Positions 46,981-56,935 of a DNA stretch of 64,000 nucleotides are shown here, one piece after another. Within the stretch, counting starts at the first letter, position 1. Every line of letters starts with the position of its first letter. The notes under the pieces were generated by a model. That model saw only the letters and a program-made list of their open reading frames with translations, was not told where the DNA came from and searched no databases. The position numbers were made by a program, and so were the translations under genes. The DNA comes from Agriotes lineatus (Eukaryota > Arthropoda > Insecta > Coleoptera > Elateridae), in NCBI GenBank assembly GCA_940337035.1, contig OW679202.1, forward strand, positions 51,849,763 to 51,913,762, read 5' to 3'.

Positions 46981-49900
46981 AAAGCTAGTAATACGACAAT
47001 GTGACAAATGACAAGTAGTCAGTTAGTCAGATACACACTAGGCCACTGTGGATAAAAGTAACTAACTAGATTAAATATCATGCAAATTTTTTTGGCCGCG
47101 ATAGTAGGGTACACAAAATAATAACACCAGTATTGATGCACTCCCCAACGGGGATGCATTAAAAACTTTAATCCGCCTAAACAGTCGGTTCTTAATTATT
47201 TTGTAACGAAATTTTCTGTAATTCACAATATGCAGTACTTAACTAATAGAATAGGTTTAGGATAGGATTAGCTGTATACAGCGGGCAATGGAGGTGCCAG
47301 CAGCTGAAAAATGTTGCTAGCCCTTGGGCATCGAAAATTTGCGAAGAGCGGGAGGATCACGACTTGATTAAACAAGAATGGGGCAGCTGCAGATTATGGC
47401 ATCGATGATAAAGAGGTTTGCAGGCCTGCGTCGACATCAAGCGTTGTTTTACAGGATGTACGCGAAGCGATTGAAGACGGGATAGGCGAAGTACTTTTAA
47501 AGATTCTACCATTGATCAAAATGAAATTCCAATGCACAAGAATGAGATGGAAACGGAATTTCAAATTTGTAGACTGTGTTGGAGCTATTAAATCCGACAA
47601 TGTCGAAATTGCTGCGAAATTTTTACCAGATCGCATAGAATGAAACACGCAGCCTCTTTGCTTGGCGGAAGCTGCTTGCCTGATGCTTCTTCTGTTTGAT
47701 GCTACGATTAGGATTAAGTGAACTTTAATATTTCTCGATGTTGGTGTATTAATGGTTCTATTCCATTCCTTTAGGTTTCTCAACCAAGGGGTATTTTTTG
47801 TTTCTGACGTTATTTTTTAAGTTAGTCAGCATCATCAACTGTGTAAAGTGATAGTTTCTGTCTCATGGCATCTGAAAATATTCAGATTTCATTGTTTTGA
47901 CTCTTTTGCGTTTTCTTTATCTTTCTTCATTCATTCTAGTAACTCAACGAGAAAAACTTTGCATTTTAATATGTTCATACTCTTCCATTACATCTACAAT
48001 TTAGAGGCGTCTACTCTTTTGTGACTGTGTAACCTCTGTTCTATACTTTATGTGGTAAAAATATAGCATCGTGCAATTTTCATTATTATTATTATACAAG
48101 CGAGAGGCAGTTCTAGCATTTTATTTAACGTGTATCACTGTAAGATTCCATATTTTTTTAAATAAATAAAATCGCCAAGTTTTGTATTGTACATAATTCG
48201 AAATTCTATAGACTGTTAATATGGGGAATGAAGTAATTTGTTCAGAAATTGTAAAAAATAAAAACGAAAGTTGAATTTCTGTGCGGCAAGATATATAAGG
48301 TATGTTTCAAAAATATTCCTTTAAATAAAAGATATAAGCTTCAAGTTGCAATACAATAACTGTCATGTTAAAATACCTGCCTTTGTAATGTTCTTTCTGC
48401 CATTCAGCCGTTGATATCTCCCAAAATAAATATATGAAATTTTACCATGAACATAACGCACTGAATTCAAATCCGCTTTAATTAGGAACGCAGAGGAGTG
48501 GCATAGTGCACGACAGTGGAGTGTTAAATTTTTGTTTAATGGTGTTCGAGCAAGCGAAAATTTAACAAAAGGACGGAAAACCGGCTGCAATAAATCCCTG
48601 GAGAGACAGGATACATGTATCAGACCCCGTACTGAAAGGGCATATATTAGTTAAACGGTCCACCAGCTGACAGCGCGACACTCGCGCCGCGACGCCATTA
48701 TTGCAGAACGCATCTTTCGTAACTCCAACATGTTGACGTCTCATATAGGCATGAATCCCGGAAGAATTTTCTTCGTCTCTTATTATTATTTAAACCGTTG
48801 CGTGCTTTATACACCGAGTGCATTTTAAATTTTGAGTACTCGCTTGATGTGTATGAAGCAACTTCGGCTTTTACACGGTGTTTTGGATCCTTTGGTTTCT
48901 TTAACACTCCGACAGCTGACTTTGAATCACTAATCCAGACTTTCAATTTTCGAAATAATGTTGCTATTATTGTTATTTATGGAAATATTACTGTGTTGTT
49001 ATGGAGATAATGGGCTTATAATCCCGTTTGGGCTGGTAACGGTATACGTACTCGACCACATAAATTATTTCTGCGCTTGCATTTGGTTGGCGTAATATTC
49101 AGTTGTGTTAGTCTAGTCTATGTAGTTTCTTTCATGTCAATCAATTTATTATATTTTTAGTATGCAAACAAAAGCAATTTTAACCGGACTCTATTTGATC
49201 CATCTTAGCAGTTTGTGTAAACAAATATATTTCGGCTGTCGGAAGGTTAGGTAATGGTATCCTCTTTAGGTGTGCACTTTGAATAGCTAGCTTAAGATAT
49301 CGAAATGTTTCAAAGGAAAACATAAACATTTGTTTTATTATTTATACGTATTAGTAGTAAGCGCAGCTGCGATAATTTTTTAAATTAGAAATTGCATAAA
49401 AATATGAAGTTTTGCAGTCCCCTTTATTTAAATAAATTGCGATCATTTGCAAATATGACACATCTAAGACATTTAAGAGATCATTAATTACAAAATTTAA
49501 TAATGCACATAAATCGAAATTTAGCTTCTTTTACCTTTAGCAGGACCATCAGTAACTTGGTTGGAGGTGCGTTTAGATGTGCATCTGGACTGCAGCCTCA
49601 GTTGGTGATTCAAAAGGGAGGCATTAGCGTGAGTTGGGGATCCGTGACACACTTTTAAAAATCGGATTTCAGAGCATCAAATCGTCTTATCTAAGGTATT
49701 GGTATGTTACTCATGGACATGAACAATGATCAGCCGGCAGGAATTTCTCTCATAGTTTCCGTTCGGGTTGGTATGGCGACAGTTGAGGATAATTTCAGTA
49801 TGAGGAGTATTTTTCGATACACAGTATGACTCGCAATAGCTTCACTTACATGCGTTACAAGTGCATCAAAACTTCTTATTTATGTTTTATACATCTGAAG

Positions 49901-50380
49901 AATGCATACAAATGCATGGCAATATTATGGTTCAATATAGTGGTAGAAATGTATTTCTTGCATTGGATGGCGTTGCCTATTGGCAACTGAATCCAAGCGC
50001 TACGCCACCATGCGGTAGAATTTTGAACTGTGTCAATGAGGTCGAAATTTAAACTCGCATTGAGCTAAATGATTTAAGCTAATTATTTGATGGCTTATAA
50101 CAAAGTTACTAATGCGAGAAATGTCTTTATACTAGGGAATATTTATTCTGGCAACTTTCTCCTCTGACTCAGACCTACAACTACCCCGCTAATGACTATT
50201 TAAAATTTAAATTCTTTTACTTTTATTTTCGAGCGCAGCTGAAATACGTTGGTACATGCCTACATTTACCTTGCTTGTTCTTGTTTTTACTAGGTTTGTT
50301 CTTGCTGAAGTTCAGTGTCTTGTTTATGTTTATTAATTTATTGTTTATATTTTTAATAACGGGATATCTTTAACGTAAAA
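46981..50380. other. Unassigned DNA with two open frames of note
   Basis: A plus frame at 47371-47643 (about 90 codons; AAADYGIDDKEVCRPASTSS, then VREAIEDGIGEVLLKILPLI) and a minus frame at 48946-48698 (82 codons; SDSKSAVGVLKKPKDPKHRV) are GC-richer than their surroundings and look coding-like, but match no family I know. The rest holds nothing recognisable. Confidence 0.3.
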
Positions 50381-50651
50381 ATGGATCGGGAACGTGAGGG
50401 AGCTAGATTTTCTCCTGTACCAAATAAATCGAAACGGTTTTGTTGCGTGTATAGTTATAAATCACTATTAAAATGCGATACAACTGTGCGGTTCCATAAG
50501 TTTCCTAAAGAAGGAGAATTTGCAAAAATTAATAATCAGAAAGCAGATCGGCGAAAGGAATGGATTCGTTTAGTTAGAATGGGGAAAAAAGTTACAGAAA
50601 GTATGCATGTTTGTTCTCTGCATTTTAAAAATGAAGATTATATTCTTCCTG
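50381..50651 (+). CDS. THAP-domain first exon
   Basis: The ATG at 50381 opens a frame whose residues ~20-90 form a THAP zinc-binding DNA-binding domain: RFCCVYSYKSLLKCD, RFHKFPKEGE, RRKEWIRLVRM, then MHVCSLHFKNEDYILPG. The C2CH ligands would be Cys at CCV, a second Cys two to four residues later, and the closing C-x2-H of VCSLHF. The second Cys position reads Tyr (CCVYSY), so one ligand may be lost. Right after ILPG comes GTGAGT (50652-50657), a perfect splice donor, at the place where THAP genes commonly have an intron before the AVPTIF box. This is therefore probably exon 1; reading through gives a stop at 50687. No second exon was identified. It may be a host gene or part of a P-like/THAP-bearing transposon. 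Confidence 0.6.
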
Positions 50652-50784
50652 GTGAGTACAATACTTATTATCGTAATGATATAAATTAAAATTTATAATG
50701 CAAAACCAATAACACAAGACGTAAATGCAAAACAACTTCTGCGCTTGTAACGAACTTATTTATTTGTACTATTGATGACTAATA

Positions 50785-51260
50785 CGTGACTATTAAAGTA
50801 TCATTAGAACATCTTTAACTACATTCCATAAGACTTAAAATTTACCAATAGTTGCTGTGTGTAACAAATACTACCTACTAGAAATAGAAACTTTGTAAAT
50901 AATGCAGCATGACTTAATTGCCATTGATGTACTCACGGCTGGTGAAATTAATTATTTCTATCAAAACAGCTCTATTAAAGTCCCATTTAAACATCTTTAA
51001 TTAAAATGCATATCATGTAGACTTACAATTTCTCAATATTAGGCCAGTAAAATTATTTAAGAAAATACTAGAAATCTGTTAAATGCAGCTTTGGTATATT
51101 TACGCACTACTGATTAAATTATTTATTTATGGTAAAACAGCCCTATTAAAATCCCGTTTACACATCTTTAATTAAAGTGTATACCATGAAAGCTTAAAAT
51201 ATCCCAATATTATGCCCCTAAAATTATTTAAACGAATACTAAAAAACATTTAAAATCAGC
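50785..51260. repeat. Three degenerate tandem units of about 175 bp
   Basis: TATTAAAG followed by a (C/A)CATCTTTAA block recurs at about 50791, 50973 and 51144. Each is followed by similar text (ATTTAA, AATACTA, TTTAAAT). Spacing is 182 and 171 bp; old and diverged. Confidence 0.65.
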
Positions 51261-52556
51261 GTTTAACTAGGGAAATACATAGGCTTTAAGAATCGTACCT
51301 ACTTAGAGCGGCCATTTAACTAAGCTCCGCCTTCAGTTCACTTCCCAATAAGTATCATTGTCGTGTAGCACAGCAAAAACATTCTTTCTGAATTCCGCTC
51401 ACTATTGCTGTAAATGTCGCAACTTTCAGCGTCGTGGTGTATCTCAGGTTGCCTATATAGCTTTTGACTATTGTTTAATTTGCAATTGGCGTTATTTTTT
51501 TTTCCAAAACTCTGTTTACAACTTTACGATGGAGCTATATAAGGCAAAGTTAGGTAAACAGGATGGTCTGGTAAAACAGAATAAGCGTTTTATTTTAAAG
51601 CAAGTGATCTATCGAGTAGGGGCGGCACTTGTAGCCTTTGATGCCTACATATGCCCGGCAAGTGGTCTAGTTACTTGAGTTTTACTCTAAATGGAGTAAC
51701 AGATGAAAGTGTCAAAACGTTAGGTTAAGAAATAGTATTTGGCATGCTTTTAAAAATTGATTTTCAGTTTACAGGCGAAGTTAATTAAGGGTGAATAGAT
51801 TTAGATTTAGAATACTATGTTTGTTTACTATAGATACGTAAAACAGGTTTTAGGAATTTGCTTTGCTTATTTATTAAAATATGGTCACGTGTTTCGCAAT
51901 CCACAGTTGGGTAAAACCGGACACTGCGTGGAAGGGAAGGTATCGCGTTTTACTCAACTACGTTCAACTTTCTTTTCAGCTTTTGAGTATAATGGGAAAG
52001 CTTCGAAAGAATATGAAGTTTCTCGTGCAACTATTGAAGCAAGGGTGAAGCAATTTAGACGAAATGTTCTCAACAGGAAAGGTTCAGCAGAAAAAGACCA
52101 GGATGTCATAAACTCATAAACACATTTTCTCCATGGAAGCACGCCTGTTTGGTTTTACTCACGATGAATTAAGAAGTTAGGTTTTTGAATTAGCCAATCG
52201 CAATGGCTTGTCCAATAGATTCAACAAGAAGAGGAAACATGTTGGTAAAGCTTGGTTATATGCTTTCCTAGGTAGGCATCTTAATATGCCTGCCATAGAA
52301 AAAGTTTTCTCATTGCTTTCGGAAACAATAGAGAAACACAAAACACCCCCTGATCATATTCATAATGTCAATGAAACGGAAATTATGACAGGACCAAGAA
52401 AAATCTAAATGTTTGTCACTGCGCGGCAAGCGACAAGTGGGCTGCTTGTTTACAGAACGAGTTCTGGTTACAGTGGAAATCTGAATATGAGTGCCAGTGG
52501 TATATTCATGCACCCAATGTTCGTCCTCCCAAAAGCTAGAGAGAAGCCAGAACTTT

Positions 52557-52565
52557 CAGATTTTG
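52557..52565 (+). repeat. 9-bp target-site duplication, left copy
   Basis: CAGATTTTG, identical to 56107-56115; only one copy is needed for the pogo reading frame. Confidence 0.92.
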
Positions 52566-52902
52566 ACCCCTGTGAAGTTAGCACCACAACTTCAAAAAAT
52601 TTTGTTTTTTTCAAGAGTTCCCGTTGCACCCCAAAGAGTTCTAGAGTTCAGTGCTCTTTTTAAAAATAGTTCTATGTATTTAAGAGAGAAAAATTTGGAT
52701 CGAAGAATAGGGAATGCTAACTTCACTTTTTCCTCGGACAAATACCACTATAACTCTTTTTCGGTCATACTTATTGAAAAATGTCTCCATACTTTTCGAT
52801 AAAACTCGTCGGGGTGCCACTAGAACTCTAACAAAAAATAACGATTTTCAAAAAAAAAACAAAATTATGAATGGAACAAATATCTTTTTAAAATTTTTTA
52901 AA

Positions 52903-54215
52903 GTTCCGGTAGTTCTAATGGGAGTTCTGGTAGCACCCGGACGAGTTATATCGATAGCTCTAATAACATTTTTTGATAGGACTCGAAGTAAAAAAGTTAC
53001 GCGTATTTTTATGTTAACACTTTTATAAAACGACCAATTACAGAAAGCATTTTTTAAAGTTCCGGTAGTTCTAATGGGAGTTCTAATAGCATCCCAACGA
53101 GTTCTATCGATAACTATAATAATATTTTTTGATAGGACTCGAAGTTAAAAAGTTACGCTTATTTTTGTGTTAGCCCTTTTACAAAACCACTCAAGTCCTG
53201 AAAGCATTTTTTTAAAGTTCCGGTAGTTCTAATAGGAGTCCTAGTAGCATCCCGACGAGTTATATCGATAACTCTAATCACATTTTTTGATAGGACTCGA
53301 AGTAAAAAAGTTATGCGTATTTTTATGTTAGCACTTTTATAAAGCGGCTAATTCCTGGAAGGAATTGTTTAAAGTTCCGGTAGTTCTAATGCGAGTTCTG
53401 GTAGCAGCTGGACGAGTTCTATCGATAACTTTAATAATATATTTTGATAGGACTCGAAGTAAAAAAGTTACACTTATTTTTGTCGTAGCACTTTTACAAA
53501 ACTACCAATTCCTGGAAGCAAGTTCCGGTAGTTCTAATGAGAGTTCTAGTAGCACCCGGAAGAAATCTATTGATAACTCAAATAAAAAATTTTAATATGG
53601 CTCGAAGTAAAAAAGTTACGCGTATTTTTGTGTTAGCACTTTTACAAAACGACCAATTCCTGGAAGCATTTTTTTAAGTTTCGGTAGTTCTAATGGGAGT
53701 TCTAGTAGCATCCCGACGAGTTCTATCGATACCTGTAATAATATTTTTTGATAGGACTCGAAGAAAAAAAAGTTACACATATTTTTGTGTTAGCACTTTC
53801 ACAAAACGACCAATTCCTGGAAGCAACTTGTTAAAGTTCCGGTAGTTCTAGTGAGAGTTCTAGTAGTACCCGGAAGAGTTCTATCGATAACTCTAATAAT
53901 ATTTTTTGATAGTACTCGAAGTAAAAAAGTTACGCGTATTTTTATGTTAACACTTTTATAAAACGACCAATTACAGAAAGCATTTTTTAAAGTTCCGGTA
54001 GTTCTAATGGGAGTTCTAGTAGCACCCGGAAGAGTTCTATCGATAACTCAAATAAAAAATATTGATAGGACTCGAAGTAAAAAAGTTACGCGTATTTCTG
54101 TGTTAGCACTTTTACAAAACGACCAATTTGTGGAAGCAATTTTTTAAAGTTCCGGTAGTTGTAATGGGAGTTCTAATAATAACATTTTTTGATAGCACTC
54201 GAAGTTAAAAAGTTG
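52903..54215 (+). repeat. Tandem array, nine units of about 157 bp
   Basis: The block GTTCCGGTAGTTCTAATG begins units at 52903, 53059, 53217, 53374, 53522, 53678, 53836, 53992 and 54149 (steps 156, 158, 157, 148, 156, 158, 156, 157). Each unit also has GACGAGTTCTATCGATAAC, GATAGGACTCGAAGTAAAAA and a GTTAGCACTTTTA block. The last unit is truncated by a jump. Confidence 0.95.
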
Positions 54216-54430
54216 ATGAAAATACGCTCGCGCTTGAGTTGGGTTGTATATTAAAACTGTATAATGGCAGTAAATTGTCACAAAAAAAATTATTACGTAC
54301 TTAAAATTTGTTGGCAATCGTTAACCATGAACAAATTCATTTGAAAATCTATTACGGAAATTATAGTAAGTACATATTTATTAAACCTTTTTAGCCAATA
54401 CACACTTTATTAATAATTATATTTTTGCAC

Positions 54431-54700
54431 ATAGGGAATTGTGGTCGTTAACTGGAAGATGGTGAAAGTTGGGTATATCAGGGTCATCCAGGTAAGCAGT
54501 AAGTTGATGATTCTCGGGGGTAGCTAACACAATGGTGATGATCTCGACTCCATAGGACCCCCGCGAATATGCCTTTTGAGTGCTTAACTTTTTCACCTTC
54601 CCTTGCTTACTTATAAACAGTTACACATCATATTGTGTTTCCATGTAATGAAGAATCCTTACAACAGACACACAATCAAAGGCTGCAACTAATCTAAACA
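54431..54700 (-). other. Coding-like frame in the foldback spacer
   Basis: On the minus strand a frame with one internal stop (near 54630) reads VRILHYMETQYDV, the stop, then KKLSTQKAYSRGSYGVEIIT, ATPENHQLTAYLDDPDIPNF and HHLPVNDHNSLCAKI to a stop at about 54418. It is markedly GC-richer than the spacer around it. No domain recognised. It may be a decayed piece of the element's own gene or a captured fragment. Confidence 0.3.
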
Positions 54701-55309
54701 AGTTACAACGACATACAGCATATTTGAATCGAAATTCCCAAGAAATCGCCTTTTTGAATGACCCCGTTATGTCAAACTTCTCCGCCCCCCCCCTCTACAT
54801 TACTCTTCTCTTCCGATGACTGTTCAAACGACAAAATAAACTTAATAAAATGCTTCTACCACGCCATCGACAATATAGGAGAAACTAATTATTATATAAA
54901 TTATTATATAGAGTAGGTATCACTAACGTATTTATGAAAATATATATGTTACCTGTTATCTAACACTTTCTGCATAATACACTGAAATGCTCCAAATTTC
55001 CACACAAACTTTAAAAGCTTTATAAAAACGACACTTTTCGAACGAAGATCATAAAGTTTTCGAACTGAGCTCACTGTAAAATGAGACTGAGCTGGACATT
55101 GCACAAAGAATATAGTTAAAAGAGCCGGTCATCACTGTGGAAAATAACTCCACATGTATTTAGCGAACCTATGAATGAGGAATTAAGATAAGAGCTCGGA
55201 TAAGAGCCTTTAAAATCCGATAAAATTATTATCCCACTTAAGTTCTTTATTCTTCAAAAATAACGCAAAATACAGTAGTGTAGAGGCTCAAATAGCTTGT
55301 ATCAAAATT

Positions 55310-55790
55310 GCTGTCAGCACTTCGTCGTTTTGCAAGAGTACAAACTCTGAAATGAGGGTAGATTTTATACTTTGGGTACTATTAAAAAATGATATTAAGG
55401 TTAAGGATAGCACTCGCCGCGCCGAGGTGCTACTAGAACTCACATTAGAACTACCGGAACTTTTAAAAAATTGCTTTCAGGATTTCGTCGTTTTGTAAAA
55501 ATACTAACACAAAAATAGACGTAACTTTTTTAGTTCGAGTTCTATCAAAAAATGTTATCATAATTAACGATAGAACTCCGCGAGTTGCTACTAGACCTCC
55601 CATTAGAACTACCGGAATTTTTTTAAAATTGCTTTCAGGACTTCGTCGTTTTGTAAAGATACTAACACAAAAATAAGCGTAACTTTTTTAGTTCGAGTCC
55701 TACCAAAAAATTTTATTAGAGTTATCGATGGAACTCGTTGGGATGCTACTAGAACTCCCATTAGAACTACCGGAACTTTAAAAAATTTAA
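55310..55790 (-). repeat. Tandem array, three inverted units of about 158 bp
   Basis: CTACCGGAAC-type blocks, the inverse of the left-arm unit start, lie at 55451, 55609 and 55768 (steps 158 and 159). Confidence 0.93.
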
Positions 55791-56106
55791 AAATATATTT
55801 TTTCCATTCATACATTTTTTTTGGAATATCGTTATTTTTTGTTAGAGTTCTAGTGGCACCCCGACGAGTTCTATCGAAAAGTACTATGACATTTTTCAAT
55901 AAGTATGACGGAAAAGGAGTTATAGTGGTATTTGTCCGAAGAAAAAGTGAAGTTAGCACCCCAAATTTTCGATCCACATTTTTTTCCCTTAAATACATAG
56001 AACTATTTTTAAAAATAGCAAAGAACTCTAGAACTCTTTGGGGTGCAACGGGAACTCGTGAAAAAAATCACATTTTTTGAAGTTGTGGTGCTAACTTCAC
56101 AGGGGT

Positions 56107-56115
56107 CAGATTTTG
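56107..56115 (+). repeat. 9-bp target-site duplication, right copy
   Basis: CAGATTTTG, identical to 52557-52565. Confidence 0.92.
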
Positions 56116-56935
56116 CTCACCTTGGTAGCACAGCTCATTATCTTCCTTCAGGGTGGATGCAAAAAGAAATATTTTTGAGTTGGTTCGGTAAATTTATTGC
56201 TTTGTACAACCCTTCCAAGCAAAATCTCGCTCTTCAAGACGGACAGGCCACCCAAAACAAGAATTAAGAGCTAATTTAAAGAGCTAGGGATAAGGGTGTT
56301 GTATTGCTATGCTTTCCACTGCTTACAGCCTCTGGACGTAAGCTTTGTGTCACCACTCAGCACATATTACAGTGTAGAGGTCCAAAGAGTCATGCAACAA
56401 CATCCAGGTAGGCCTGTTACGATTTCCCAAATAGGCAAACTTTTTGAAAATGCATTCATGAAAGCTGCTAGCATCCAAACAGCAGTTAGCGGATTTATGA
56501 AAACGCGCGAGCATCCACTAAATCCGAAGATCTTTACAGATTGGATGCTTGAACCTGCCTAAAACACAAATAGAGGCGCAGAAGGTCATAGAAAACGTCA
56601 AGGTGAAGCAAATAATGACTAGTTACCTATAACTAAAAACGCTTCACCAAGAACAGTACTGACATCACCACCAAGAACACCACCGAGAAACCAACCGAGA
56701 ACGCCACCTACACATCCATTGAAATCTACTAACTCCCATATCAAATACGTCCAGTATCAGATGACGAATTTAATGCTGTATATACATTAGGCACACAACA
56801 GAACACTCTTAGGTCGGATTACTATGGAGACATTTTATGCAAATGCGACTCCTTCATGTTCCCACAGCACCCAGCATTTTTTAGTAAAAGTGAAAACACG
56901 TTATTTCACTTCCTCATTCCAAAAGGAAATTAAAT

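Larger units (their letters stand above)
52566..56106. mobile_element. Foldback-type element with satellite-like arms
   Basis: 3541 bp. The tips are ACCCCTGTGAAG and its inverse. The outermost ~335 bp of each arm (52566-52900, 55790-56106) are inverted copies with about 90% visual identity. Inward of these the arms consist of tandem units of about 157 bp: nine on the left (52903-54215), three inverted on the right (~55310-55790). A unique spacer (54216-~55300) separates the arms. Flanking CAGATTTTG on both sides is a perfect 9-bp target duplication, and its removal restores the interrupted pogo frame. Long arms made of short tandem repeats plus 9-bp duplications are known from Drosophila Foldback elements, which have been linked to the MuDR/MULE superfamily. 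No transposase ORF is visible, so it is non-autonomous. Confidence 0.92.
51940..56935 (+). pseudogene. pogo-like transposase, split by a foldback element
   Basis: The 5' part (51940-52565) has the Psq-type helix-turn-helix KASKEYEVSRATIEARVKQF, a second DNA-binding segment (FELANRNGLSNRFNKKRK, GKAWLYAFLGRH) and the start of the DDE domain: HNVNETEI at ~52365, where the first catalytic Asp of the NVDET motif is Asn, then MSASGIFMHPMFVLPKARE. The 3' part resumes at 56107: HYLPSGWMQKEIFLSWF, LQDGQAT (second Asp kept), a frame change, LQPLDVSFVSPLSTYY (third Asp kept), PGRPVTISQIGKLFENAF and a Pro/Thr-rich tail to 56935. Skipping 52566-56115 rejoins the frame. At least three further stops or frameshifts exist. 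Inactive. Confidence 0.88.

Noticed and set aside
47394..47783. 129-codon minus-strand ORF
   Set aside because: Ser/Ile-rich without motif; the plus-strand frame across the same region has the more coding-like composition.
52714..53595. Plus-strand ORFs inside the foldback arm
   Set aside because: They repeat with the 157-bp unit (period not a multiple of three in most units) and show no protein motif; they are chance frames in a tandem repeat.
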